The notes: a model not told the origin generated them from the letters alone. 64,000 bases of DNA from Haberlea rhodopensis (GCA_907163345.1 CAJQUN010000052.1:992001-1056000); one strand, 5' to 3'; positions 35,793-48,893 are shown, counted from the first letter of the stretch. Numbers and translations: made by a program.

Positions 35793-36569
35793 ATCCTTCG
35801 CAATTAATATTATTAAATTATATGGTTTATATAGATCAAATATGTTATTTTATTAGGTCATTCTTCTTCCTAAGGGTAACTTGCATATTGGTAAAAGATT
35901 GCTTAATTTATTAATTTTACCATAAAAATGATATATAATACAAAATTAAATAACTTTTAGATTACTTAAAAGTAATAAATACTTGTATGCATATTGTTTG
36001 AGCTCACTTATACACCAACTCAATATTAAAACACAACATAATCATATCGAATTGGTCTATAAGTAAAACATAAACCGACGCATACAAGAATTTAGGGAAT
36101 CACATGTAGTGGTCGCACTAAGAGAAATTATGTATCGATAAACGACTTAGCCTAGCATAATAAAGTAAGAACAATGTTTTATCATGTTAAACAACAGAAT
36201 AAACCTTGAAATTTGAATAAACAATCAAAACTAAGTTCAGAAATATAAAAAATCGCTAGGCATTAGACTCCTTTGCGTTGATCCGATATCCTTCGGTTCA
36301 AGAAATTTGTTGACCCATTCCAACCCATATGTTCCTTGTTCTACTTGTTCTTGTAAATCACAACTACTTTCCATTGACTTAACATGAGGGTGTTATTGAT
36401 AAAACTGGCAATTTCTCCATTAATTTCATTTTCTTATACAAATGAGAATTCCAATAATTCTTTATCTGTTCTGACTAGAACTCTTCGAGGGTTTAAATTT
36501 CAAAATATTGTTAAAACCGAAAATTAGAATATCACCGGAGAAAGAAATCAATTTATCAAAATAAGATAA
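35793..36569. other. 3' flank of the FORKED1-like gene and spacer
   Basis: A/T-rich with no gene seen. Confidence 0.45.
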
Positions 36570-38540
36570 TTCACCATCTGAAAAGGCGAATTCAAATATT
36601 TTTTTTTAATTTTTTAATGGATCGTCTTCTTGGAAGACGATTTCAGCTTTTTGTGAAATCGTCTACTTGAAAGACGATTTCAGCTTTTTGGTGACCGATA
36701 CCGATTCTACCGCTCATTATGAAATATAAAAAAATAAAAGAATAAACTTTTGACTTGTGAACTCGGTCAAAAATTTGTTTTAAATATCAAATTTCTCAAC
36801 CCATTTTTTTACATGTATTAGCACACATATTTTACACACACTTCTCATCCCATCAACTGCGGAGACGACGGAGGCGGCGGAGAAGGCAGCGACAACAGAG
36901 ACTAAGGCGGCGGTAATTTGAAGGTATAATATAGTTCTTAAATTTAATATATTGTGTATTTTATATCATGATTTTACATAATCACATAGCATAATACATA
37001 GATATATTAAAAAAAAATGTATTTTGATCAATTGTTTTTGTCTTGCACACTACATATATTATTATAATATATATATTTTTAAATATTATATATATATATT
37101 TTTTTATATATACGTACTTAGTAAATATATATTATGCATATATTATATTATATTATATTTATTTGAATTGTAATAATAAATGTTGTGTATCATTTTGTGA
37201 AGTCATGGCACCTATGAAAAATGTGATATTGTCTGTCTATGCTGGGGGACTTTATCGCATGATTCTTGGTCTGTGACATATGACAGTCACCTATCAAATT
37301 ATCCATGATACCACGTACAACAACATTTTCTGAATTGGTTTCGAGCTTGTATGAGTGGACTCATATTGACAGTGATGAGTTTTCAATAATAATATATGTC
37401 AAATATGCACATGAATGTTGGGACGAATTAAAGAACATATTGTAAATATCACAGATGACAGTACATACAAATATTCTTGAATCCTGATGTAGAATTTAAT
37501 GAATTGGATATTTATGTTGAGAAAAAGAAAATAAATCCCGCAATTGTGTCTCCTCCACATATGAGGCACATATATATCACTTTTATTTGCAATTTAAGGG
37601 ACGATCGGCCCCGTATAATCGGCCACGCCTGAGGTACTGAGACAGTTACAACACATGGGGTTTTATGGTGTATACATTTATGGTCAGTTCCCATATGATT
37701 TTCATCTTATCACTGCTCTAGTTGAGAGATGTCGTCCTGAGACACATACTTTCCCCTGAACATCCAGTCTCAGAGCCTCAGCGGTTTAGTGGGTCACTCG
37801 ATGATACTTATACTTGTGTTGACATACCTACTACTTCGACATTGGCACTTCACAACATACTGTTGGAGGATTTGACAATGGAGCTCCTTCCACATCTCGT
37901 TGGACAGTCTCTCACGGTATGAGCACGATGGAGGAGGTTTATCGGCTGATCATAACATCATATGATGTTTCACTATTTACTCCACATGATGATGGTATAC
38001 ATACAACCTCGTACTCTAGATACATGGAGCTTCACTTACCAGCTTAAGTGCCACAACGTCCATATTTTATATCTCATATTCCATACGGTGATATGACGTG
38101 GGCATACAGAGATGTACCACAATCCACTTCTTCATCGACTCAAAATGAGGAAAGTGTGGATAGAGATCTACAAACAAACTTTAGTGCTCAGCCAATCGAT
38201 CAGAGAGTTAGAGAGCCCATAATTACACAACCTACTACATGTGGCACTGGTGGCATTTAATTTATCGTCCATAAAAATAGTTAGATTCTACTTCTGAATA
38301 AATGTACAAAAATATTCCATATAAATAGTTTGAAATGCCATTTTTAAATTAATTTAAAAATAAATATATATATATTTAAACTAAAATAATTCGGGAAAAG
38401 AAATCGTCGTTTCGAACGACGATTTTAGAAAAAAATTATTTTTTAAAAAATAATCATTTGAGACGACGCTTTTAATTTAAAAAAGAGGTTACATCGCCAT
38501 TTCTGAAGGCGAGTTACTGTAAATTCATAATAAAATACTT
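36570..38540 (+). mobile_element. Relic of an element with a plant-mobile-domain gene, bounded by hairpins
   Basis: The inner part encodes ITALVERCRPETHTF (about 37705-37750), a hallmark of the plant mobile domain found in transposon-derived genes often annotated as serine/threonine phosphatase 7 long-form homologue. Stops and frame changes run through the rest, including a C-terminal stretch IPYGDMTWAYRDVP (38060-38130). At the left edge (36570-36690) and the right edge (38400-38510) short hairpins of the type ATCGTCnnnnnnGACGAT occur. Ends and target duplication are not resolved, so the class (MULE or other) is not settled. Confidence 0.5.
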
Positions 38541-39622
38541 TTCCACTATTTTCGATTTTTTTTTCTTTTTACGATATTTTAATTTTTTAGTCCAGCAATC
38601 AATGACCACCTACATATTTAGAAATTAAATTACCAAGAAGCTTTATCAATTTAAATTATTATTATCTTATCAATTTAAATTTCTACATAAAAATAGATTA
38701 GCGAATGATTTCTTTTATCAATTTAAATTATTATTTTCATAAATAAAAATAATACAACTAATGAAGCTTTATCAAGAATCTGGATGTTTCAGATAACTAA
38801 AAAAGAAATTGAAAGGGTGAGGATGAGTAGACAATATTTAATGCTGGATTAGTATTGACATTTCTAGTTTCAACAGCAACCACAAAGAGAACATGTTCAC
38901 CTATAAATTTTGTTAAGACATCGCTCTGTAATAAGTGGACAATGGTTTTCTTTTTCTCATTGATTGCATGATGATTTATATTGAGCGAGAGTGCTGATTC
39001 AATAGATGTTGAAATACAAATACAAAATTGATGTTTAACATATTCTTATGCATCCAAATACGTATTGAATTTTGCTTTAATTGATGCAAAAGCTTTCGAT
39101 GAACATTGCTTTCAATTTAGTATTTTCTCATTTTGCCAAAAATACTATGTTATTATATTATATCTTTTTTAAAGCATAAACATGAAATATATTAAAATAA
39201 CAACCAGGTACACGGATAACCATCCACAAGCTCCTAATACACAATAAAATAAAAGAAAAAATCAACAAACACATTCGCCTAGCATGGACTATGTCACATA
39301 AACATCTAGCGAGCGGGTAATAAAAGATGTAGTGATAACATAATTGATAATACGCTTTAAAATTATTAATGATCCCATTCAAAAAATAAAATAACCCACT
39401 TAACATGATTTCATCTCTGCAGCAACTTTTGCTTCCGTCCAAAAAAAAACAAAAAAAAAAAAACCAAAATCTCATTACCTCGTACATTTCCGAAAAACTC
39501 ATTTTCTGAAAAAAAAAACCTCCAACACCACCCTAAACTTCCCCTAGATTCTCTTTAAATCTATATAAATTGAAGCCACTAATTTACAATAAGCCACCCA
39601 CAAGTAGCTAGAGCCAAGATAC
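38541..39622. other. A/T-rich spacer left of the MYB exon
   Basis: Searched by eye on the minus strand for the second MYB exon (RCGKSCRLRW); not found. Confidence 0.5.
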
Positions 39623-39782
39623 CTGATTTGTTAGCCACTGATATCCACTTCCTTGGGCCATGTTTCTCTATGCGCTGAGCTAGTTTTCTATCCTCTTCAG
39701 CCGTTCAAGCTCCTTTGTTAAAGGATATTGATCTTTCATCCCCACAACCCATCCCAATTTTTTCTTCATTCTTTGCAGCCAT
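39623..39782 (-). pseudogene. R2R3-MYB first exon with a Trp-to-stop change
   Basis: Minus strand ATG at 39782 opens MAAKNEEKIGMGCGDERS, then NKGA, a TGA, and TAEEDRKLAQRIEKHGPRKW. This is the first R2 helix region of an R2R3-MYB (consensus KGAWTAEEDRKL). The TGA at 39707-39705 replaces the first conserved tryptophan (TGG). The exon ends AAATCAG|GTATCT at 39623, the usual phase-1 position of MYB intron 1. No exon 2 encoding GKSCRLRW was found on the minus strand down to 38540, so this is a dead or fragmentary gene. Confidence 0.75.
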
Positions 39783-42700
39783 GTTAAAATAAAATTTTTT
39801 GCTCAGGATTCTTTTCGTATGCTTATCTTTGTTATTCGTTAGTTCATTCTATGTTTATTTATGTAAAGCGAGTGATGCGTATATAATCGGAGCGGGGGTT
39901 GAAAGATATGGAAATAGTATTATATGAAGCAGTACGTATATAGCTGACTGGTTAGTGGGTAACGCGTGCGCATGTATGCATGTGCAGTGCACCTTTTATC
40001 CAATCTCACACAAACATGGTTCGCCGACATCGTCACGGAGGATGTCGTGGAAGCTGTTGTTTTATTTAGTAAATTGATATTATGCAGAACGATCGCGGTT
40101 ATTGTCGCGAAGTTACACATCTATTTTATCCTGGAACTTTGCCATAGTGGTTGTCGTTCCCATTACGGAACGATCGTTCAAGGTGTTCCTCGACGACATT
40201 GCTAACCCATTCACCCAAACAACAAGATAATGAACTTCAACTACCATTTGTCATAAAGTTACCAAGGACGCGAATGAGTCAATTGGGTCCAGGAGTTCTA
40301 CCAGACTTTTATTATTTGTTAATTAAAATTTACAACTTCCTAACTCGAGATATATTTTAAATGGAATTTGAGTCCTACTTGTTTTATTACTTATATATAT
40401 TTAATGTACGATTAGTGACATTGTGTGGATATACATTAAATTTTTGTATAAAGTGTACTTTTAAGTATAATTATGTTGAATAATTCCTTTCCCATTATAT
40501 GTTATGTCTCGGTTTTTATTTCATTATATTTTACTTTTCATAAGAAAACATATTTGGTACGCATAGATTACATATGATTATCAAGTGACTAATGGCTTAA
40601 TCATTTGTTTCCTTAGTTTTTTTGTTAAACCCACCTTTTCCTTTAAACCCGTGAAAAGAGATGTTTATGAACTGGATATTAATCCAACTGGTTGCTATCA
40701 AAGTAAAGGTAAACAATATCCACGACAAGCACTGCAATTTACAAGAACACCCTGATGGTATGTTTTGTCTTCTCTCAGCAAACTACGCAACTGAAAAAGA
40801 GGAATGGTCGGGGGAAGACGAAAACTATATAGCAACTTTGTCTCTTCCTACTTCTCTTTTTCGCCAACATTTTTTGGAAAAACCCTCCTCTTTTCATTAT
40901 ATGTATGTATATATGTGTGTAAACGAATGCATACAAGTTGGATTACTTACATAATAAATTCCCAACAAACCTCATTTTCTCTTCTAGTTTCTCTGTTTTT
41001 CATGTAATCGAAATGTGAATGCTTTCTCAAAAGCCATGGATTAAAGCGATAAAACCCTTTATAATTCTTCTTTTTCTTTTCTTTTATGGCTGTTATTTGA
41101 TAGTTTTCCTGTGAAGAAAGAGAGAATAATAGAGATGGGTGAACTTGGGGTGGTGAATTCCAACGGCGCTGCTTTGAAGGAGGAAGAGCTTTCAGCGTGA
41201 ATGTTTGCTTTATCTAGGTTAAACCAGTGGTAATTTAGGGAAAATGCACATTATTCGTTAAAGTTATCCAATTCGTAGATTATCTTTATCATCATATATT
41301 TTATATTTTGTAGTCATTCTTTTTATCACTTTATTCCATAATCATTCAATAATCACATTCTTCAAACCAAGCGATACCTAGGGGTATTATAGAGGGATAT
41401 TTTATTTTATAAACCAGAAGTAGGTTTGGGTGATAGGGTTTAGTTATCTTAAGATTAAATTATTGTCCCATGTTTGGTTTGGTTGATAAAAAAAATTTAT
41501 CCCTTCATATTTATCTAATATTAATCCCAATTTACAACAAAATGACATATATATCACCTTTTTTTACTATTTCAAAATTTGAAACTCACGCCAAATTTTA
41601 ACATTCAAATCTTCGAGCAAACATTATATAACTTACACATTATATTATTTATCATCATCTCATAATTTTAATCGTTATTTTACTTATCTCATCCTTCAAA
41701 CCAAACTATACCTTTTAGTATAATATAGATATTTAAAATTAAGTAAACTTCTCGAAAGCCGAAGTTTAATTATTGGAGCCTCGTGAGCCTTTGGGTTGGA
41801 CTATCGATTCCGACCCAATCAGGTATTCGAGGTCCTTTATTCTTTTGAAAAAATTCGGGTTTGGGTTTATATGAAGTTGCATAGTTTGGTGTCAGGTAGA
41901 AAAATCCTATATCGCTAACCCGATTGGGTTACCTGAATAAAATAATAAAAATTATATAATAACTATATTTCTATATTTAATCTTAAATTCCTCGACGCCT
42001 TCCAAAACTGACATCTTCTTCCTTGAAACACTTCTATAATATATATTGTGGGCATAGTATGTTCTAATAGCAACAGAAAACGGGACGGGTATTTTTTGGT
42101 AACCGGGTCGGATAACTTACTATTTTAAGAAGCCCGGTTCCTTAGTCCATATTCCAAACTCACCGCCCGTTTATACATCCCTATTATGGATGTCTGTCGA
42201 AGAGGAAATAGAGTTGGGCCCAAATAAAGCCCAAACAATAACTGGCGTATTAATAAAGGATTTGACCAAATCAAATATGTAGCTTTATTTTGATTTAAAA
42301 ACACACATATATATATATATATATATAGTGTAGGAGGGGCTAAATCAATTTTTGTGCCAAACGCGACACAAACTCATGTCTGTCTAAAGTGGGTATGATC
42401 TATTATTCATCCCGACAAGACCGGAGAGCTCTTTGTATATATATATATTTATATTATCTTTGTTTATTTTAAGCCAATTATTGAAGCTTATTAGAGAAAT
42501 TTTAAAACTTTTTAGTCAAATAATGAGATAATAATAATTATATTGTATAAAACATATAAACAAAATCCTGATTTTTATTTTGTTATTTTTGTCTTTTCGG
42601 TTTTAGTTTGGGTTCTAGATCCATTTCGGTTCGATCTTTTAGTTTAAATTGTAAAGAGATATATAGTTTGGTTTTGATTTAATTTGCACATTAAAAAACC

Positions 42701-42924
42701 TTCAAACAACAAATTAAATCAAACTTTCTTTTGGTTACAGTATGGAATCGAAATGGAATTAGTTTCTCGGTCTTTGATTTATTATATACAACCTAGAAAT
42801 GAACACGAACTTGTTAATGCCAATAGTGGCGAACGCATATTTTTTAGTTGGGGGTAAAAAATTTTAACATAAAAATGAAAGGCAAAACAAAATTTATGGG
42901 TCGAAATATAATTTTAGGGAGACA
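39783..42924. other. Intergenic region
   Basis: No gene could be supported. A short frame at 41135-41200 (MGELGVVNSNGAALKEEELS) begins with a good-looking ATG after a pyrimidine-rich leader but stops after 21 residues; it could be a broken first exon, family unknown. A (TA)n run lies at about 42305-42329. Around 41760-42190 are GGGTTTGGGT/CCCGATTGGG words and a right end CCCGTTTATACATCCCTA like a hAT-type terminus with no partner found. Confidence 0.45.
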
Positions 42925-43175
42925 AAATGTAATTTTTGAGGTCATGAGTTCAATGTACATCATACATATGTTTTAAATTTAAAATATAAAAAAAATTTAA
43001 AATAACATTTAATTTTTCTTATCTTTTTAAATTTAAAACATATGTAACCATCATGTTTATAAATGGGTCGGTAACGAGCCCAAACCATCGGATCGTTGAC
43101 CCAATCAACCGATCTGTTGACCACATGTCACATGTCGATTCCAGTCATTCATGCCTTTGGTCGGGTCTACTTAGG
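42925..43175 (+). repeat. Partial copy of the hAT-type MITE of 30769-31413
   Basis: The order ggtcatgagttcaatgtaca, an A/T stretch, then cgatcgttgacccaatcaac and tcgggtctact follows the right half of the MITE at 30769-31413 (including its tRNA-like centre and TCGGGTCTA end). The left half is missing or beyond recognition. Confidence 0.55.
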
Positions 43176-44629
43176 TGGATCCACCAGTGGATGCCACCCT
43201 AACCATTGTACGTCTTTTTTTTTTTTCTTTTTTAAGAAACCTTGTTCGTTTTTTAGTATATACCATATATATTAGCGGTCAACCTAATAAGATGCGTATA
43301 TATAATAAATCATATTGTTAAATAATATTTTTATTATTAAACTATTAAATATTTTTTCCCCAAAATTCATAACCGCATGTTATTAAACTATTTCCCTAAA
43401 ATTCATTACCGCATGCATATGAAGTTATATTCTTAAGTACTATAATTTCTTTTATAAATTATTCAATTACTTATTAAAAAATAAATTTAAACAATATAAT
43501 AACATTGATCATTTTTTAATATAATATATAGGGATAATCAATTAAAACATCTCTATACTTTGGACAAATTCACAGTAAAGTCCCTCGTCGGTTCAATCCC
43601 GAAAGTTTTATTATTTTGGCACGTTCGATCCCTGGCGTTAACTCTGGCATTCAATTTAACGAAAAAGGCATGTGTAAATCATGTGACTTCAAAATCATTC
43701 ATACTTTAGTCCATCACTTTTTTCATGTACCGATTTAGTTCCTAAAGTTTTAAATTTTGCCTGATCACATCCTCGATTCTCTACATCTATTGGCGATTTT
43801 CAGATGCCAATTGGTGGAAATATGAGTTTGAAAGGGAAAAAATAATAGGACTGTCAACTTTTTAATTGCAACCATTTTGAAGGCCTCCGGAAAAAAATCG
43901 AACTCTCCCTCTTTTCATCCTTGTAATAAAAACAATTGTAGTACGAACAATAGAGGTAGAGAGTCGAGAGTTAAAACCCATCCCAGGTGCATTTTCTCTT
44001 ATTTTTTATATTTTTTTCATTATGTATTAGGAAATTCAATTATTTGGAAGATTGTTTTTAATCTATATTTATCCAAAATTATGCCCCAATCCCACTCATC
44101 TTCTCATTGCTACACTTTTGACATGGTAAGAATTAGATTTTTTTATAGTTTGGATGTAAATACTCCAATGAAGAAATTATTTTAATTGAGGAAATTACGA
44201 GAATGTATCACTTTCCAAAACATCTTTCAACTAAATCTCCCATAATAATCTTCTTTCAACTAAATACCTCTTTTAGAAAACTTATTTCAAATAAGTCCAT
44301 TTTATCAAATCCTGATCTAATTGATCCATTAACTATGATTAGAATGCCCCTTGCTCCATGATCGATCTTCGTCTCTTTTTTCAACCTTATTTCAAATTTT
44401 TTTTTTTATTAATTTGTTATCGTTCCTTTAGCGCTAACAATAGAGACTACGAAATAAAATATCGCATTCCGTGGAATACATGATTTTGTTAATTATGCAG
44501 TCTTTTAATGTACATCAAGTTTTTTGAAAATATATATTGCCTCAAAGGTCTATAACTCAGCCACGTGCTCCCGTATTTTCTTTTCTTTGTCAAAGGTCTA
44601 ACTTTCCATGGTTTCTCTTTGCTGCAGAG
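43176..44629. other. A/T-rich spacer
   Basis: No gene. The stretch 43540-43860 (taaagtccctcgtcggttca, tagttcctaaagttttaaa) resembles common non-coding plant repeats with GTCCC/TTAGTTCC words; class unknown. Confidence 0.4.
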
Positions 44630-45700
44630 ATTGATGCCGACCCCGGTGTATTAACAGATTATGAATTAGTATACCGATTATGAATTAATATACCGACCTC
44701 GGCGTATTAACAGATTAAGAATTAATATACATGCACCATTTGTATCTAACGGTGCATGTAATGCTGCATAGATAGATGCCGACCCAGCCGTATCAACAGA
44801 TTACATGCACGTTTGTATCTAGAGGTGCATGTAAATTACATGCACCGCTAGACACATCGGTGCATATAAATTATTGGCTCATGTGGGGTATGTAAAATTT
44901 TAATAAAATAGATGTGGTATTTTTAAACGCATCATTTCTATCTAGCGATGCATGTAAAAAATTACTTATGCAATACATGTAAAAATTGGCTCATTTGGTG
45001 CATATAAAAATTAAACATGCGGTCCATATAAAAATTTACGCATGCGATGCATGTAAAAATTGACTCATGCTGTGCATGTAAAATATACTCATGTGATTCA
45101 TGTAAAAATCTACTCATGCGGTGCATGTAAAATTTGCGATGCATGTAAAAATTTACTCGTTCGGTGCATGTAAATTTAATCAAAGTGTGGGAGTTACTTT
45201 GATACTTGGTTAAATTTCATCCGAAAGAAAGAAGTTTCTGTCAGAGTATTGCATTTGTTTAGATCAACATTTTCATATCTATATATGCTATTTATTCATG
45301 AAAATAAAACTTTATAGCTTGTGTCTAGCGGTGCATGTAAATTACATGCACCGCTAGACACATCGATGCATGTAAATTATTGGCTCATACGATATGAGTG
45401 CATCACTTCTATCTACCGATACATGTAAAAAATGACTTATCCAATACATGTAAAAATTGGCTCATGCGATGCATGTAAAGAATTCTTTTTCATTTCAATT
45501 CCCCAAGCTATTGATCCTCCCATCTAACACAAGCAAAACACAAATTGTTATAAATTTCAAAAAATCAAGAAGAAGAAGAATATTTCCAAGATTTAATAAG
45601 GCGGTGCATGTAATTTACATGCACCGCCGAGTCTATCGGTGCATGTAAATCACATGTACCGTCGAGTCTATCGGTGTATGTAAATCACATGCACCGATCG
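44630..45700. repeat. Palindrome-rich GGTGCATGTAAA minisatellite
   Basis: At 44940-45180 about nine units of roughly 25-30 bases built on ctcatgcggtgcatgtaaaa run in tandem. Perfect palindromes with the core GGTGCATGTAAATTACATGC stand on both sides: near 44822-44848, 45322-45360 (39 bases, perfect) and 45602-45630. Three copies of CGGTGTATTAACAGATTA-like text lie at 44645, 44700 and 44788. No protein coding is supported. Confidence 0.8.
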
Positions 45701-45956
45701 ACTCATACTGTCTTTAACAAAGAACATAGTAATGAAGCATCTTAAATACAATGTAGTTTGAGTTTTACATTCAAAATCTACAAAATACATTTCTTATTGA
45801 ATAATTTTTTGCCAATTTCAATTCTCCAAGCTATTGCTCATTCCAACAAACCAAAGCTAAGCACGTATTTTAATGTTTATGTTTCGTGTATTAGTCATTT
45901 GCTATATAAAACAATAATTGTTAGCATACTGCCTGAGATAAAACAATAAGAACGCG

Positions 45957-45989
<33 letters not shown>

Positions 45990-46731
45990 GATACTGTTGC
46001 TGAAGAAAAGAGCAGCTTAGGAGATAGAGGAGTAGGTCGCAAGGTCACAGTTTATTCTACGTAGTATCATTGATAGTAATTGAGGACATGGGTGATCAAG
46101 TTGAACTCGCTCGATGTACGACTGCCACGGTGAAAAATGAACTAAGATGTCATGAGAGCTCAACAGTGTCTTTCTTCTGCATTTGGATAAAATTTGGAGC
46201 TTGTGATTGATGTAAAGTGTTTGATGTATGCATTAGACTCCAGTTTACGAGTAATGCTAATTTCAGCTTGAATGGCAGTGCTGTAGTTTGCTGCCGAGTT
46301 TATCCACTTCAGAAGACGCGTGTTTCAAGCTTAGTAAATTAGGGTTACAGTAAATTAGGGGTAGTTTGGTCATTACATCCAAAATTAGACCTAGTTGAAA
46401 GAACTTTTTTTTGGTAGATTGAGGCGAAAAAAGTTTCTTTTAGCGGTACCGGCCCTAAATTTACCCTTATTAATTCAAAACTTTGGATGCCGAAGTACCA
46501 AAATTAAGAGTAGTTTCTTCGAAAGTTTGATGTGCCAAATTTACTCGTATAGTGATTTGTTAATTTGTTTTGTGTGGCCAAAAAGATTATTTAACTTCAA
46601 TTTGGTGCTTTAATTTGGTGCTTTACACCACACATTCAATTGATTAATGGGTGTCATAATCATCAAATAGTAACCTTCTTTAAAATCACGTAATTTAGGG
46701 ATAGCTTGACTATAGAGGATTTAGGTATTTG
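45701..46731. other. Spacer
   Basis: Contains a TA microsatellite (45957-45986). No gene seen. Confidence 0.45.
45957..45986. repeat. (TA)n microsatellite
   Basis: About 15 uninterrupted TA units. Confidence 0.95.
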
Positions 46732-46924
46732 TGTAACAGGCTCAATTGTAAGTGGATCTAAGGCCATATAAATACATGTATATAGTTGTTTGTAATTTTG
46801 TATGATATGCTAGAAACATGGAAAAGAATAATTACAATATTCTTGACTAATTTACATAGCTAAGATAGTTAAGAGATTGACTTCCATGTCTAGAATGTTT
46901 CCTTAACACACCCCGCAAAATCGA

Positions 46925-48530
46925 CTTATCATCGAGATATAGATTTTGGATCGTAGAAGAGCGAACCAAGTGCGATGAAGTGGTTTCGTAAGAAGATCGA
47001 CCAATTGATCAGCCGTCCGGATATAGGATACTTGAAGATGACCCTTGTTGGAGAAATTACGAACAAAGTGTATGTCAAGCGAAATATGCTCAGTGCGACT
47101 GTGCAGGACGTGATGAATTGCAAGAAGTGTGGCACTGATGTTGTTACACCAAATGTGTGGCGGTGTACAAGGTCGAATACCAAGTTCATAGAATAAATTC
47201 AGAATTTAGCAAACTTCGGAGACAACAGTGGCTAGGGAGCGATACTCAGCTTCAGTGGAGGATCATGAAACACCTTTCTGTTTTCGGGAACGCCGTGAGA
47301 TCGGATTTGAGTCAAGGAATACTAGGTAGGCAGTGGTGGATTTGCCTTCAGATGGATCTCCGCCACAGTCAGCATCAGAGTAGGCAGATAATGTGAGGTC
47401 GATATGATGGCGATGAAGAAGACCATGCTGCAGAGTGCCCTTCAAATAACGGAGGAATCGTTTGACGGCCGACCAATGAGATGGGTCGGGAGCAGCCATG
47501 CATTGAGCAAGTTTATTGACTGTGAAGGCAATGTTCGGGCGTGTAAGAATAAGATACTGGAGTCGCCAATGGCCTAATGATACTCAATAGGGTCGGCCGT
47601 AGTGTTTGAAGTCTTGTATGGATTGGTAGCCATTGGCAGTGGATAAGTGCTTGGATCCATCCATATTATGGCGATGCAGAAGATCAATTATGTACTTGTG
47701 TTGAGAAAGAAATAGACCTTCTCGGCAGGAAGCGACTTCAACCCCGAGAAAATATGAAAGAGCACCAAGATCCTTAACAACAAATGTGGTCCAAGATACT
47801 TGATCAGATCCAAGACAAGTGCATAGTCCAAGGCTCCAAGCTTGTAAGTATTAAGTCGTTAACATAGACAAGAACAAATAGCATAGTGGAGCCATAGTGA
47901 GGGATAATAAACGATGTGTCTGATTGAGACTGTATGATGCCAAAGGTCATAAGAGCAGTGCTAAGAATATAGGTGTCAAACGGCGTGCCGGCACGGTACT
48001 ATTCGTGTCGTGCCGTGCCGGCACGATTAGGAAATGGGCCGTGCCGTGCCGGCACGGCCCATTTCAAGTTTTTTTAATTTTTTTTTATATTTTGGCTTAC
48101 GCTACACTTAAAAAAAAAAAAATTTACTATTCGTGACGTGCCGTGCCGGCCCACGGGCCGGCACCCTATGGCCCGGCACAGCCCATGCTACAGTGCCGTG
48201 CCTCTCTGTGTCGTGCCGTGCCTCGTGCCGTCCGCTCCATTTGACATCTCTAGCTAAGAATATGATACCAAGCTCAAGGTGCCTACGATTTCTAAAATCG
48301 ACAAGGGTGAGTTGGTAAAGATGGATCAACAAACATAGGAGGTTGTGACATGTAAACTTCTCAGATATTCGCCATGCATGAATGCGCAGCTGATATTGAG
48401 TTGGCAAATGGGTCACTGATGCATGAGAGCCAAGGATAAGATAGTACGGATGGTTACGGACTTCGCGATCGGTCTGAATGTCTTAGTGTAGTCAACACCT
48501 AGCGTTGATGAAAGCCCTTGGGGATAAGGC
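46925..48530 (-). pseudogene. Copia reverse transcriptase-RNase H relic
   Basis: Minus strand reads, with frame breaks, IDKFSARLIPKGF, GVDYTKTFRPIAKSVTIRT (about 48510-48430), EVYMSQPPMFVDPSLPTH (about 48360-48300), then after an inserted MITE the RNase H region SDADCGGDPSEGKSTTAYLV (about 47390-47330) and the tail ADQLVDLLTKPLH (about 47010-46970). These are in the normal copia order. YxDD was not found intact. Many stops; not functional. Confidence 0.85.
47970..48252. mobile_element. GC-rich MITE inside the copia reverse transcriptase, 10-bp duplication
   Basis: 283 bases beginning TAGGTGTCAAACGG and ending with the reverse of TAGAGATGTCAAATGG. GCTAAGAATA is repeated directly on each side (47960-47969 and 48253-48262). 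Both subterminal parts are built of GTGCCGTGCCGGCACGG words. The ends look hAT-like but the duplication is 10 bases, which fits MULE better; class left open. Confidence 0.8.
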
Positions 48531-48531
48531 G

Positions 48532-48893
48532 AGCACTGAATTTGTCTATGTTGCACCGACACTCCAAAAAAACACCTCATGCAGTGTCAGACACACCGCG
48601 GACACGGACACGGCATGACATGGGTGTGACACGGTGTTGGACACGCCACGTAGCGTATCTGGTACTTTTTTTTAAAAAAAAATTCGACACTTTTCATACA
48701 CGGGATGGACACGGCAGGTCACAGGAAAATGAGTTTTTTTAATATATTTTTTTAAAAAATAATTAAAATTATAATTTTTTTTACAAAAATGTTAAAAAAA
48801 TTATAACTTTTTTGTATGTTTTAATTAGTGAATGAAGTGTCTACAACTTGCCATCATTTTCAATTTTATTATTCAAATATTTGATAATTAAAG
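48532..48893 (+). repeat. GACACGGACACG-family element, truncated
   Basis: Starts TTGCACCGACACTCC, followed by gtgtcagacacaccgcggac and an A/T-rich core with attagtgaatgaagtgtcta; this matches the reverse complement of 19625-20072. The right part is cut where the LTR-element sequence begins (about 48893). It interrupts the copia reverse transcriptase relic at the DGTIDKF position. Confidence 0.7.

Noticed and set aside
37043..37276. Frame with many I/Y residues before the mobile-domain relic
   Set aside because: Encoded by an A/T-rich simple stretch; no protein feature.
41135..41200. Possible first exon MGELGVVNSNGAALKEEELS
   Set aside because: Stops after 21 residues, no donor that leads to a recognisable second exon; kept only as a note in the spacer entry.
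44940..45180. CRISPR-like look of the spaced repeats here and at 49331-49655
   Set aside because: Units are degenerate, spacing is uneven, spacers are related to each other, and this is a plant nuclear locus.
48108..48416. Frames through the GTGCCGGCACGG segment
   Set aside because: Explained by the inserted GC-rich MITE within the copia polymerase relic.
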